Below, one piece after another: positions 45,766 to 54,502 of a DNA stretch of 64,000 nucleotides. Under the pieces are notes generated by a model. It was not told the origin of the DNA. It did no database searches and worked only from the letters and a program-made list of their open reading frames with translations. The DNA is from Curtobacterium pusillum (GTDB taxonomy: Bacteria > Actinomycetota > Actinomycetes > Actinomycetales > Microbacteriaceae). Positions within the stretch are counted from its first letter, which is position 1, and every line of letters starts with the position of its first letter. Location of the stretch: contig NZ_JABMCE010000080.1 of NCBI RefSeq assembly GCF_013359865.1, forward strand, positions 62,001 to 126,000. Reading direction: 5' to 3'. Position numbers and translations under genes: made by a program.

Positions 45766-47247
45766 GCGGCCGGAGCGGGCGATCCACCCCTCCACTTCCG
45801 AGGGGGTCCGTGGGATGCCGATCGACAGGTTCTCGGCACCGTCCTCGGTCACGAGGATGTCGTCCTCGATGCGGACGCCGATGCCGCGGAACTCCTCGGG
45901 GACGGTGAGGTCGTCCTGCTGGAAGTACAGGCCGGGCTCGATCGTGAACACCATGCCGGGCTGCACGATGCCGTCGATGTACATCTCGCGCCGGGCCTTC
46001 GCGCAGTCGTGCACGTCGAGTCCGAGGTGGTGGCTGGTGCCGTGCACCATGTAGCGGCGGTGGAACTGGTTCTCCTGCTGCAGGGACTCCTCGGCGGTGC
46101 CGGGCAGGAAGCCCCACTCGGCGGTCTTCCGCGCGATGACCTCCATCGCGGTGGCGTGCACCTGTCGGAACGTGATGCCCGGCTTGACGATCGCGAACGC
46201 GGCGTCGGCAGCTTCGAGCACGGCTTCGTAGACGAGGCGCTGTACGTCGGAGAACGTCCCGCTGACGGGCAGCGTCCGGGTGATGTCGGCCGTGTAGAAC
46301 GAGTCGACCTCGACACCGGCGTCGATGAGGATGAGGTCGCCCGGCTGCACGGCGCCGTCGTTGCGTGTCCAGTGCAGGATGCAGGCGTGGTGGCCCGAGG
46401 CGGCGATCGTGTCGTAGCCGACGGTGTTGCCGTCGGCCCTGGCGCGGCGGTTGAACGTGCCCTCGACGATGCGCTCACCGCGGGGGTGCGCGAGCACGGC
46501 GTCGAAGTCGGCGATGACGTCGTCGAACCCGGCCTTCGTCGCGTTCACGGCCTTGCGGAGTTCGTTCACCTCGAACGGGTCCTTGACCAGCCGGAGCTCG
46601 GAGAGGTCGCGGGCGAGGGCGTCGTCGGTCGCGGGCACGCCGTCCGACTCGGGGGCGCCACCCACCGCACTGCCGAGACGGTCGTCGAGCCCGCGGGTGA
46701 GGTCGGTGTCGGCGTCACGGACGACCAGCGCCGATGCGTCGAGCCCGGCGCTCACGGCGTCGAACGCGCCGAGGTCGGCCGTCGCGAGACCGAGGTCGGC
46801 TGCCACTTCCTCGAGCGAGGGACGCGGCCCGACCCAGAACTCGCCGATCTCCGGGTTCGCGTAGAACTCCTCGGAGTCGCGGCCGGCGGTGGCGCGGAAG
46901 TACAGCGTGGCGTCGTGCCCGGAGCCGTTCGGCGTCATCACGAGGACCGAGCCGACGACCGTGTCGGCGCCCCAGCCGGTGAGGTGCGCGAACGCGGAGT
47001 GCGGGCGGAACGGATAGTCGCAGTCGTTCGAGCGCACCTTGGCCTGCCCCGCCGGGACGACGATCGTCCGTCCGGGGTGCAGCTCGGAGATCCGGGCGCG
47101 GCGCACGGCGGCGAAAGCGGCCTGCTCGCGCGGCTCGGGCAGTGGACGGTCGCGGTCAGCCCACTGCGAGCCGATGTAGTCCTTGAACGTCGAGGATCCG
47201 GGGGTCGTGGAACGGTTGCTCGTCGCGCGGGGAGTGGTGTCGGACAT
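45763..47247 (-). CDS. pepP: Xaa-Pro aminopeptidase (aminopeptidase P, M24B)
   Basis: This di-manganese enzyme removes N-terminal residues that precede proline. The 494-residue protein has an N-terminal creatinase-like domain and a pita-bread catalytic domain. The metal ligands are visible in LILIDAGVEVDSFYTADITR (two Asp), HGTSHHLGLDVHD (His), FTIEPGLYF (Glu) and GVRIEDDILV (Glu). The ATG at 47245-47247 (MSDTTPRATSN) follows an upstream stretch without a clear TANNNT box. The gene is divergent from the PHP phosphoesterase. Confidence 0.94.
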   Translation of the reverse strand: MSDTTPRATSNRSTTPGSSTFKDYIGSQWADRDRPLPEPREQAAFAAVRRARISELHPGRTIVVPAGQAKVRSNDCDYPFRPHSAFAHLTGWGADTVVGSVLVMTPNGSGHDATLYFRATAGRDSEEFYANPEIGEFWVGPRPSLEEVAADLGLATADLGAFDAVSAGLDASALVVRDADTDLTRGLDDRLGSAVGGAPESDGVPATDDALARDLSELRLVKDPFEVNELRKAVNATKAGFDDVIADFDAVLAHPRGERIVEGTFNRRARADGNTVGYDTIAASGHHACILHWTRNDGAVQPGDLILIDAGVEVDSFYTADITRTLPVSGTFSDVQRLVYEAVLEAADAAFAIVKPGITFRQVHATAMEVIARKTAEWGFLPGTAEESLQQENQFHRRYMVHGTSHHLGLDVHDCAKARREMYIDGIVQPGMVFTIEPGLYFQQDDLTVPEEFRGIGVRIEDDILVTEDGAENLSIGIPRTPSEVEGWIARSGR

Positions 47248-47304
47248 GGACCCATCATCCCACCGACCATCGGACCGCGGCCTGTGCGCCCGCTCACCTG
47301 TGGA

Positions 47305-47310
47305 TAGCAT
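47305..47310 (+). promoter_or_regulatory. -10 hexamer TAGCAT, leaderless start of the PHP gene
   Basis: TAGCAT ends seven bases before the GTG at 47318. It rules out the in-frame GTG at 47300, which lies upstream of the hexamer. Confidence 0.55.
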
Positions 47311-47317
47311 TGTCGAC

Positions 47318-48190
47318 GTGCCCGATCCGTTCATCGACCTGCACGCGCACTCGAGCGTCTCCGACGGCACCGAGCGACCCGCGGACCTCGTCCGGGCGGC
47401 AGCGGCCGCCGGACTGGACGCGGTCGCCCTGACGGACCACGACACGACGGCGGGGTGGGCCGAGGCCACGGCGACCGTCCGCGACCTGCCGCTGACGCTC
47501 CTCCCGGGCCTCGAGCTGAGCACCCGTGTCGGCCACCGCAGCGTGCACGTCCTCGGCTACCTCGTCGACCCCGACGACCACGGCCTCGTCGCGGAGACCG
47601 GTCGCATCCGCGACGGCCGGCTCGCTCGCGCCCGCCGGATGGTCGAGCGCATCGGCCGCGACCACCCCCTCACCTGGGACGACGTGCTCGCGCAGTCGCG
47701 GGACGGCGCCACGATCGGCCGCCCGCACATCGCCGACGCGCTCGTCGCCCGGGGGCTCGAGGCCGATCGCAGTGCGGCGTTCCGCGGGATCCTGCACCCG
47801 GCGTCGGGCTACTACGAACCGCACGAGGCGCCGACCCCGCTGCGTGGTGTCGAGCTCATCCGGCAGGCCGGCGGTGTGCCCGTGATCGCGCACCCGGCGG
47901 CGTCCTCGCGCGGGATCGTCATCGACGAGCCGATGCTCCGCGAACTGGTCGAGGCCGGTCTCGGTGGACTCGAGGTCGACCACCGCGAGAACCTCGCCCA
48001 CGGCAAGCGGACCCTGCTCGACTGGGCGACGCGCTACGACCTGTTCGTCACCGGCTCGAGCGACTACCACGGCACCGGCAAGCCGAACCGCCTCGGGGAG
48101 CACCGCACGGCACGGGCCGCGTTCGACACGATCCTGTCCGAGGCGACCGGAAGCACCCCCGTCGTCGGTGCCGGTTCCCGCCTGCCCTGA
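47318..48190 (+). CDS. PHP domain phosphoesterase (TrpH / RNase AM-like)
   Basis: This 290-residue protein is a single PHP domain with the metal-binding motifs FIDLHAHSSVSDGTERP, ALTDHDTTAGW, IAHPAASSRG and SSDYHGTGKPNRLGEH in family order. Relatives hydrolyse 3',5'-nucleoside bisphosphates or trim RNA 5' ends. The histidines and aspartates for three metals are all present. The GTG at 47318 is chosen from the leaderless -10. It ends at a convergent junction with a very long perfect hairpin. Confidence 0.9.
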   Translation: MPDPFIDLHAHSSVSDGTERPADLVRAAAAAGLDAVALTDHDTTAGWAEATATVRDLPLTLLPGLELSTRVGHRSVHVLGYLVDPDDHGLVAETGRIRDGRLARARRMVERIGRDHPLTWDDVLAQSRDGATIGRPHIADALVARGLEADRSAAFRGILHPASGYYEPHEAPTPLRGVELIRQAGGVPVIAHPAASSRGIVIDEPMLRELVEAGLGGLEVDHRENLAHGKRTLLDWATRYDLFVTGSSDYHGTGKPNRLGEHRTARAAFDTILSEATGSTPVVGAGSRLP

Positions 48191-48244
48191 CGCACGCTTC
48201 GTGTCGCGTCAGCGACACCTCCCGGCGCGCCCGCCTCGTCGGTT

Positions 48245-48299
48245 CCGCGAAAGCGACAGTCTGCCGCGGGAGTCCGGCGGCAGACTGTCGCTTTCGCGG
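48245..48299. terminator. Long perfect inverted repeat at a convergent junction
   Basis: A perfect 23-base stem occupies 48245-48267 and 48277-48299 with a nine-base loop. Its core is AAGCGACAGTCTGCCGC. It lies 55 bases after the PHP stop and could terminate both converging genes. The stem is more AT-rich than the neighbourhood. Confidence 0.85.
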
Positions 48300-48366
48300 A
48301 AGGGCGAATCCGGCCCCGCCCGCCCGGGAACGCGGAAGGGCCCGTCGCGTGAGCGACGGACCCTTC

Positions 48367-48379
48367 GGCCTGGAGGCGC
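48367..48379. repeat. Half-site of the GGAGGCGCGG repeat
   Basis: GGCCTGGAGGCGC ends at the stop codon of the DEAD-box helicase gene. Confidence 0.6.
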
Positions 48380-49854
48380 TACTCGCCGTCCGACGTGCCC
48401 TGCGGCGCCGAGGCGGTCGCCTCGGACGACCCGCTGCCGCTTCCGCTTCCGCGGCGGCGGCGCCGACGACGCCGCTTCGCCGCACCGTCGGCCGATGCGC
48501 CCTCGGGGGCCGTGGAGTCGGAGGCCGGGGTCTCGGATGCCGCGGCCGGCGAGGCGGGCTGCTCCGCGCCTCCAGTCCGGGTCCGGGTGCGGGGCGGACG
48601 CGAGCCCGTGCGCTGACGGTCGCCCGACCGCTTCTCCGCGGGGCCACCGGCGGAGGCCGCGTGCGCGGACGCACCGGGCAGACGACCCTTCGTGCCCTTC
48701 GGGATGTCGAGGTCCTCGAACAGGTGCGGCGACGACGAGTAGGTCTCGACGGGCTCGGGGATGCCGAACTCGAGCGCCTTGTCGATCAGCGTCCACTTGT
48801 GCAGGTCGTCCCAGTCGACGAACGTGACCGCGATGCCGGTCTTGCCCGCACGACCGGTGCGGCCGGCGCGGTGCAGGTACGTGTCCGGGTCGTCCGGGAT
48901 GGTGTGGTTGATGACGTGCGTGACGTCGTCCACGTCGATGCCGCGAGCCGCGACGTCGGTCGCGATGAGGACGTCGCGCTTGCCGGCCTTGAAGGCGGCC
49001 ATGGCGCGCTCGCGCTGCTCCTGGTTGAGGTCGCCGTGCACGGCCGCGGCGTTGAACCCGCGGTCCTTCAGCTCCTCGACGAGCTTCGCCGCGGCGCGCT
49101 TCGTCCGGGTGAAGATGACGGTCTTGCCGCGCCCCTCCGCCTGCAGGATCCGCGCGATGACCTCGTCCTTGTCGAGCGAGTGCGCACGGTAGATGACGTG
49201 CTTGATGTTGGCCTGCGTCAGCCCCTCGTCCGGGTCGGTCGCGCGGATGTGGACCGGCCGGGTCATGAAGCGGCGAGCGAGCGCCACGATCGGTGCCGGC
49301 ATCGTGGCCGAGAACAGCATCGTGTGCCGCACGGCGGGAACGGCCTGGAAGATCCGCTCGATGTCCGAGAGGAAACCGAGGTCGAGCATGCGGTCGGCCT
49401 CGTCGAGCACCACCTCCTGCACGTGGGAGAGGTCGAGCAGCCGCTGGCGCTGCAGGTCGATGAGGCGGCCCGGGGTGCCGACGACGATCTGGGCGCCGGC
49501 CTTGAGCTGCTCGATCTGGCCCTCGTACGCCTTGCCGCCGTAGATCGACACGATCTTCGTCGGGCGGTTCGAGGTGGCCAGCTCGAGGTCCTCGGTCACC
49601 TGGACCGCGAGCTCACGGGTCGGGACGACCACGAGGGCCTTCACGCCGTGCTCCGGGTCGGCACCGAGTCGCTGGATGAGGGGGAGGCCGAAGCCGAAGG
49701 TCTTGCCCGTACCCGTCTTGGCCTGGCCGATGATGTCCTGGCCGGTGAGGGCGAGCGGGATCGTCTGCTGCTGGATCGGGAAGGGCTCGAGGATGCCCTT
49801 CGTCGCGAGCGCGTCGACGATGTCCTGCTCGATGGAGAGGTCTGCGAAAGTCAA
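48379..49854 (-). CDS. DEAD-box RNA helicase
   Basis: This 491-residue ATP-dependent RNA helicase has two RecA domains (about residues 1-375) and a disordered basic tail. Motifs in order are the Q motif (PFPIQQQTIP), AKTGTGKT (I), VVLDEADRM (II, DEAD), LFSATMP (III), TDVAARGIDV and HRAGRTGRAGK (VI). The tail is rich in Ala, Ser and Arg and ends in an RRRRRRRRRG-like run, probably for RNA binding. The start is TTG at 49852-49854, fixed by TAAGGT six bases upstream. A copy of the dispersed repeat is embedded in the tail-coding region. Confidence 0.94.
   Translation of the reverse strand: MTFADLSIEQDIVDALATKGILEPFPIQQQTIPLALTGQDIIGQAKTGTGKTFGFGLPLIQRLGADPEHGVKALVVVPTRELAVQVTEDLELATSNRPTKIVSIYGGKAYEGQIEQLKAGAQIVVGTPGRLIDLQRQRLLDLSHVQEVVLDEADRMLDLGFLSDIERIFQAVPAVRHTMLFSATMPAPIVALARRFMTRPVHIRATDPDEGLTQANIKHVIYRAHSLDKDEVIARILQAEGRGKTVIFTRTKRAAAKLVEELKDRGFNAAAVHGDLNQEQRERAMAAFKAGKRDVLIATDVAARGIDVDDVTHVINHTIPDDPDTYLHRAGRTGRAGKTGIAVTFVDWDDLHKWTLIDKALEFGIPEPVETYSSSPHLFEDLDIPKGTKGRLPGASAHAASAGGPAEKRSGDRQRTGSRPPRTRTRTGGAEQPASPAAASETPASDSTAPEGASADGAAKRRRRRRRRGSGSGSGSSEATASAPQGTSDGE
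48564..48580. repeat. Repeat half-site inside the DEAD-helicase tail
   Basis: CCGCGCCTCCAGTCCGG lies in the low-complexity 3' part of the helicase gene. On the coding strand it encodes part of TGGAEQP, with the frame kept open. Confidence 0.65.
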
Positions 49855-49860
49855 AGAATC

Positions 49861-49866
49861 ACCTTA
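49861..49866 (-). promoter_or_regulatory. -10 hexamer TAAGGT, leaderless TTG start of the helicase
   Basis: Read on the minus strand, TAAGGT is followed by six bases and the TTG at 49852-49854. Confidence 0.55.
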
Positions 49867-49933
49867 GTTCTGGTGGAAGTCCGGACCAGTCTACCGACGG
49901 GCCCGGCCGGGCGGGGCGGCAGGCGGTTCCCGC

Positions 49934-49939
49934 TATGCT
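49934..49939 (+). promoter_or_regulatory. -10 hexamer TATGCT, leaderless start
   Basis: TATGCT ends six bases before the GTG at 49946 of the ferritin-like gene. Confidence 0.6.
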
Positions 49940-49945
49940 CGTCGC

Positions 49946-50662
49946 GTGGTCTCGTGGTGGAACCGGAAGCGCGCGGCGCAGCTCGCCGCCGCGTGGCTCG
50001 CGTCGCGGAACCCGCGGGGCGCGTCGCCCGTGGAACGCCTCCAGCTGGACGACGTCACCCCCGAGCTCGACGTGTACCTGGGCCAGGGGGCGTACCTCGA
50101 ACTCTCGCTGTACGAGACGATGGGCCGTGCCGGTGCCGGGGCGCCGACGCTCTCCGGTCGGCTCGTCACGGGCGTGCTCGCGACCACCGCACTGGAGCGG
50201 CACCGGACGATCGTCGCCGAGATCGAGCGCACCGGGGGCGACCCTGCCGCGCTGATGGCACCGCACCGTGAGGCGATCGACCTCTTCCTCGAACGCACGA
50301 GCGGCGCCGACTGGTACGAGTCGATGCTCACCGGCTACGTGACCGCCGGTATCCTCAACGACCTGTTCGGCAGTCTGCTGCGGTCGCTCCCGGCCGAGGT
50401 CCGGCAGCGACTGAAGACCGTGTTCGACGCGCGGGAGGAAGCCGCCGTGGTCGAGGAACTCACCGCCCGCATCGCCGAGGACCCGCAGGTCGGGTCGCGT
50501 CTGGCGATGTGGGGCCGACGGCTCGTCGGGGACACGCTGCTGGTCGCCCGGTCGGCGCTCGCGTCCCACGCGCGTGAGGACCAGGAACGCCTCGAGCCGG
50601 TGTGGACCGAACTCATCGCGGCGCACACGCGTCGGATGGACGCGCTCGGACTCACCGCCTGA
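49946..50662 (+). CDS. Ferritin-like fold protein (MiaE-related)
   Basis: The 238-residue all-helical protein resembles tRNA-(ms2io6A) hydroxylase and other ferritin-like proteins. The helical segments LGQGAYLELSLYETMGRA, TTALERHRTIVAEIERTGG and SGADWYESMLTGYVTAGI carry the glutamate and histidine positions of a possible di-iron site. The match to metal ligands is partial, so I would not claim hydroxylase activity. It is divergent from the DEAD helicase and converges on a small membrane protein gene only six bases away. The mycobacterial counterpart is, from memory, next to the same helicase. Confidence 0.78.
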   Translation: MVSWWNRKRAAQLAAAWLASRNPRGASPVERLQLDDVTPELDVYLGQGAYLELSLYETMGRAGAGAPTLSGRLVTGVLATTALERHRTIVAEIERTGGDPAALMAPHREAIDLFLERTSGADWYESMLTGYVTAGILNDLFGSLLRSLPAEVRQRLKTVFDAREEAAVVEELTARIAEDPQVGSRLAMWGRRLVGDTLLVARSALASHAREDQERLEPVWTELIAAHTRRMDALGLTA

Positions 50663-50668
50663 CGAGCG

Positions 50669-50965
50669 TCAGGCGCCCTGGGCCTTGACGCGTTCGTAGT
50701 ACGCCGCGTCCGCAGCGGTGCGGCGCTTGCCGAGGACCCACTCCGTGACGAGTGCGACCACGCCCGCGCCGACCAGCGCGACGACCCAGATCCAGGTCGC
50801 GTCGTACTGCCAACCGGCCCAGGTCAGCGCCTCCCACAGCACCGCGGCGACGATGCCGCCCACCGCCGGCCCGAGCAGCGACCCGCGGCTCGAGCGCCAC
50901 GGCACGACGACGTGCGCGATGGCGCCGACGATCAGGCCGCCGAGGACCGCGAAGAGCAGTTCCAC
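50669..50965 (-). CDS. Small membrane protein (98 aa)
   Basis: The protein has three hydrophobic helices (LLFAVLGGLIVGAIAHVVV, LGPAVGGIVAAVLWEALTW and TWIWVVALVGAGVVALVTE) and a short basic C-terminal end containing KRRTAADAAYYERVKAQ. It resembles the GlsB/YeaQ/YmgE transglycosylase-associated type of small membrane protein, but the match is general. The GTG at 50965 is four bases after the DUF3107 stop, so they are coupled. A much longer open frame on this strand continues past 53 kb but is an artefact of GC-rich antisense. Confidence 0.65.
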   Translation of the reverse strand: MELLFAVLGGLIVGAIAHVVVPWRSSRGSLLGPAVGGIVAAVLWEALTWAGWQYDATWIWVVALVGAGVVALVTEWVLGKRRTAADAAYYERVKAQGA

Positions 50966-50969
50966 GTCG

Positions 50970-51194
50970 TCAGGCGACGAAGCCGATGCGACGGGACTCT
51001 TCCGCGCCGACCTCGACGTACGCGAGTGCCGCGACGGGGACGATGAACCGACGGCCCTTCTCGTCCTGGAGCGAGAGGTGCGTCGACTTCGCCGCGAGGG
51101 CCTCCGACACGGACTTCTCGATCTCGTCTGCGGTCTGGGCGGTCTCGAACGCGATCTCGCGCGGGCTGTTGATGATGCCGATCTTGATGTCCAC
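50970..51194 (-). CDS. DUF3107 domain-containing protein (74 aa)
   Basis: This small conserved actinobacterial protein begins VDIKIGIINSPREIAFET and contains FIVPVAALAYVEVGAEESRRIGF, covering the DUF3107 family. The function is unknown. Two GTG codons, at 51200 and 51194, are possible. TACGCT at 51201-51206 sits exactly six bases before the second, and family members begin at that position, so I chose 51194. It is divergent from adnA. The mycobacterial homologue, recalled as TB9.4/Rv3208A, has the same neighbours. Confidence 0.85.
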   Translation of the reverse strand: MDIKIGIINSPREIAFETAQTADEIEKSVSEALAAKSTHLSLQDEKGRRFIVPVAALAYVEVGAEESRRIGFVA

Positions 51195-51200
51195 GAGCAC

Positions 51201-51206
51201 AGCGTA
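51201..51206 (-). promoter_or_regulatory. -10 hexamer TACGCT, leaderless start of the DUF3107 gene
   Basis: Read on the minus strand, TACGCT is followed by six bases and the GTG at 51192-51194. It decides between two GTG starts. Confidence 0.6.
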
Positions 51207-51334
51207 TCCGAGCGGCCCGCGGGGACATCGGACGTTCGCCGCAGGCGCACGGCCGCCCCGGTGACCGGGGGCGCCGGGTCGTCGCGAGCGGGTCCGCCGC
51301 GCCGTGGCGACCGGCCGGTGTCGGTCGCGGCGGT

Positions 51335-51340
51335 TACCGT
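51335..51340 (+). promoter_or_regulatory. -10 hexamer TACCGT, leaderless start of adnA
   Basis: TACCGT ends six bases before the GTG at 51347. Confidence 0.55.
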
Positions 51341-51346
51341 ACGAGG

Positions 51347-54300
51347 GTGCCCCAGACCACGCTGACGCCCGCCCCCGAGGTCACGGGCGTCGCACGGGCA
51401 CTCGCTGCCGATCCGTCGCAGGCCGCGGTGCTCGCGCTGCCGGACGGGCGCCACGCTGCGGTCATCGGAGCCCCCGGCACGGGCAAGACGACGACCCTGT
51501 CCCGGCTCGTGGCGGCGCGGCTCAGCCGTCACGACGCCATCTCGGATGACGGTCACGCGACGGTGCTCGCCCTGACGTCCGCGCGAACCGCGGCCACCGC
51601 ACTCCGCGACCGGCTCGCCGCGTCGGTGGAACGCGTGATGCCCGGTGCCCTCGCCCGCACGGTGAACTCCCTCGCGTTCCAGATCGTGGCGCACGCGGCC
51701 GCCGTCCAGGGGCAGGAGACGCCCACACTCCTGACCGGTGGTGAGCAGGACCGCATCATCGCCGACCTGCTCGTGGGGCACGAACTCGACGGCACCGGCC
51801 CGGACTGGCCCGCCCCGATCACGGCGGTCGTCCGTGAGCGCGCCGGGTTCCGCACCGCGCTCCGGGACGTCATGATGCGGGCGGTCGCCGCCGGGGTCGA
51901 ACCCGAGGACATGCGCGAGCTCGGCGACGACACCGGGCGGCCGGAATGGCGCGCCGTCGGGGACTTCGTCGACGAGTACCGGGCCGCCGTGACCTCGTTC
52001 CGGTCCACCAGCCTCGACGCCGCCGAACTCGTCGCGTACGCCACGGCCGCGGTCCTGCGCGGGCAGGTGCCGGCGAGTGTCGCGGCGCTCCGGCTCGTGG
52101 TCGTCGACGACACGCAGGAACTCGTCGAGGGGGAGATCGCCCTGCTCGGTGCCCTCGCACGCTCCGGGGTCCAGGTCGTCGCCTTCGGCGACCCGGACAT
52201 CGCGGCCTCGGCGTTCCGCGGTGCCGAACCCGACGTGCTCGGCCGCCTCGCGGTGCGACTCGGTGTCGACCGCGTCGACGAACTCGTGCTCACCACCGTG
52301 CACCGGCACCCCGCGCCGATCCGAGCCCTCGTGACCGGGATCACGGCGCGCATCGGTGCGGCCGCCGCCGGTCGGCAGCGCACGGCGGTGGCGACCACGG
52401 CGGACGCCCGGCCCGACGCGGTCGTCCACCTCGAAGGGGCGAGCCGCGCGGCGCTCGTCGTGGCGGTCGCCCGGCGGCTGCGTGAGCACCGGCTGCTCGA
52501 CGGCGTGCCCTGGCACCGGATGGCCGTCGTCACGCGCAGCGGTGCAGCGATCCCCGAACTCGTCCGAGCACTGTCCGTCGCCGAGGTCCCCGCCACCGCC
52601 GGTGCTGCGCCCGTCCGGCCCCGCGACGACACGGCCGCCCGGTCGCTGCTCGACGCCGCGGCCGTCTCGCTCGGTGTGCTCCCGCTCGACGCGGCGCTCG
52701 CCACGTCCTTCGCCACCGGACCGCTCGGCGGCCTCGACACGCTCGCGATGCGGCGTCTCCGGCTCGCCCTGCGGCGCGAGGAACTCGCCGGGGGCGGCAG
52801 CCGCACCGCCGACGACCTGCTGGTCGATGCGCTCGGGGCGCCGGAGCGGCTGGCGACGGTCGACGCAGGGTTCGCTCGGCGCGCCACACGGCTGGCCCGG
52901 AGTCTCGTGCAGGCCCGCGCCGACGCCGACTCCGGCGCGAGCATCGAGGAGATCCTCTGGGGGCTCTGGGAACGCAGCGGTCTCGCCGGCACCTGGGGCG
53001 GACAGTCGGCGGCCGGCGGCGTCGGTGCCGCCGAGGCCGACCGGCACCTCGACGCCGTGGTCGGGCTGTTCGCCGCGGCGAAGCGCTTCGTCGAACGGAC
53101 CCCGGACGCTCCCGCTCGGGTGTTCGTCGACGACCTGCTCGGCGCCGACCTGCCCGAGGACTCCATCGGTCCGGACCGCACCACCGGGCGGGTCCGCGTG
53201 CTCACCCCCTCCGCCACGATCGGCCTGGAGTGCGACGTGGTCGTGGTCCTCGGGCTGCAGGACGGCGTCTGGCCGAACACCCGCGTCCGCGGCAGCCTGC
53301 TCGACCCGGACGGGCTCGTCCGCACCGCTGTGGGCACCGATCACTCGGCGATCGACGACCGTGCCGCCGTCATAGCCGACGAGCTCCGCCTCTTCGCCCG
53401 TGCGGTGTCGCGCGCGACGACACAGGTCGTGATCGGCACCGTCGCGAACGACGACGAGGCACCGTCCCCGTTCGTGCGGCTCGTCCCGGTCCCGCCCGAC
53501 CGGCAGCCGACCGTGCACCCGCTGTCCCTCCGCGGACTCGCTGGGTCGCTCCGCCGCCGGGTGGTCGCATCGGGCGACCACGAGGCCGCGTCCGCGCTCG
53601 CACGGCTCGCCGAGGCCGAGGTGCCCGGTGCGTCGCCGGACGACTGGTGGGGGCTGGCCGAGCCGTCGACCGAGGAACCCCTGGTCGACCTGGGCGCCGA
53701 GCCGGAGCCCGAGCACGAGGGCGGTGACCCGGTCGCTCCGACGGTGTCCGTGTCACCCTCCGGTATCGGCACGTACGAGGACTGCCCCGTGCACTGGTTC
53801 GTGCAGACCTTCGGCGGCAGCGCCCCGAGCCCCGCGATGGGCATCGGGACGATCGTGCACGAGGCGATGGAGCACGCCACCGCCGTCGACGTGGAGTCCC
53901 TCTGGCAGCACGTCGAGGGGCGGTGGGACGAACTGACCTTCGAGTCGCCGTGGATCGCCGACCGAGAGCGCGCCCGCACGCGCCGCATGATCGAGGGGCT
54001 CAGCGACTACCTCCGAACCTTCGCCAGCGCCGGGCGACGGCTGCTCGGCGCGGAGACCTCCTTCGCCCTGGTGACCGGCCCCGCCCGGATGCGCGGCAGC
54101 ATCGACCGCATCGAGATCGACCCCGACGGCCGGGTGAGCGTCGTCGACCTCAAGACGGGACGGTCCATGCCGAGCGAGAAGAACGACATGCCGGAGCACC
54201 CGCAGCTCGGCGCCTACCAGCTCGCGGTCGAGGACGGCGCCGTCGAGGGGGTGCCGGCCGGGTCGACCATGGCCGACGCGCGCCTGGTCTTCGTGCGGAA

Positions 54301-54502
54301 CCCCCGGGGCGGCCACGCCTACGCCGAACGGACCCAGCACGCCTTCGACGACGACGCCCGTGACGCCTACCGGCAGCGGCTGCACGCCGTCGCCGAGGGC
54401 ATGGCCGGCCGGACGTTCCTCGCGAACGTCGACGACCACTGCGAGAAGGCCCGGACCGGCGTCGAGTGCCGGATCCACGTCGTGGGCGAGGTGACCTGGT
54501 GA
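51347..54502 (+). CDS. adnA: Helicase-nuclease subunit AdnA-like (UvrD-like motor plus PD-(D/E)XK nuclease)
   Basis: This 1051-residue protein is one half of the actinobacterial AdnAB machine, which resects double-strand breaks for recombination. The N-terminal UvrD-like motor has Walker A GAPGTGKTTTL. Its Walker B is VVVDDTQELVEGE instead of DEYQ, and the GDPHQSIY motif is reduced to GDPDIAASAFRGA. In mycobacteria AdnA is the non-driving motor, which fits. The C-terminal RecB-like nuclease domain (about residues 800-1051) shows IVHEAME, GSIDRIEID, VVDLKTGRSMP and HPQLGAYQLAV, with the Asp and Lys needed for catalysis. Cysteines occur in EDCPVHW and HCEKARTGVEC. The stop overlaps adnB by four bases. 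The A/B assignment is inference. Confidence 0.85.
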   Translation: MPQTTLTPAPEVTGVARALAADPSQAAVLALPDGRHAAVIGAPGTGKTTTLSRLVAARLSRHDAISDDGHATVLALTSARTAATALRDRLAASVERVMPGALARTVNSLAFQIVAHAAAVQGQETPTLLTGGEQDRIIADLLVGHELDGTGPDWPAPITAVVRERAGFRTALRDVMMRAVAAGVEPEDMRELGDDTGRPEWRAVGDFVDEYRAAVTSFRSTSLDAAELVAYATAAVLRGQVPASVAALRLVVVDDTQELVEGEIALLGALARSGVQVVAFGDPDIAASAFRGAEPDVLGRLAVRLGVDRVDELVLTTVHRHPAPIRALVTGITARIGAAAAGRQRTAVATTADARPDAVVHLEGASRAALVVAVARRLREHRLLDGVPWHRMAVVTRSGAAIPELVRALSVAEVPATAGAAPVRPRDDTAARSLLDAAAVSLGVLPLDAALATSFATGPLGGLDTLAMRRLRLALRREELAGGGSRTADDLLVDALGAPERLATVDAGFARRATRLARSLVQARADADSGASIEEILWGLWERSGLAGTWGGQSAAGGVGAAEADRHLDAVVGLFAAAKRFVERTPDAPARVFVDDLLGADLPEDSIGPDRTTGRVRVLTPSATIGLECDVVVVLGLQDGVWPNTRVRGSLLDPDGLVRTAVGTDHSAIDDRAAVIADELRLFARAVSRATTQVVIGTVANDDEAPSPFVRLVPVPPDRQPTVHPLSLRGLAGSLRRRVVASGDHEAASALARLAEAEVPGASPDDWWGLAEPSTEEPLVDLGAEPEPEHEGGDPVAPTVSVSPSGIGTYEDCPVHWFVQTFGGSAPSPAMGIGTIVHEAMEHATAVDVESLWQHVEGRWDELTFESPWIADRERARTRRMIEGLSDYLRTFASAGRRLLGAETSFALVTGPARMRGSIDRIEIDPDGRVSVVDLKTGRSMPSEKNDMPEHPQLGAYQLAVEDGAVEGVPAGSTMADARLVFVRNPRGGHAYAERTQHAFDDDARDAYRQRLHAVAEGMAGRTFLANVDDHCEKARTGVECRIHVVGEVTW

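Noticed and set aside
50669-53716. A minus-strand open frame of about 1000 codons across adnA
   Set aside because: Only its last 98 codons resemble a protein (the small membrane protein). The rest is Arg/Gly/Asp-rich antisense of adnA with no domain, as expected in a high-GC genome.
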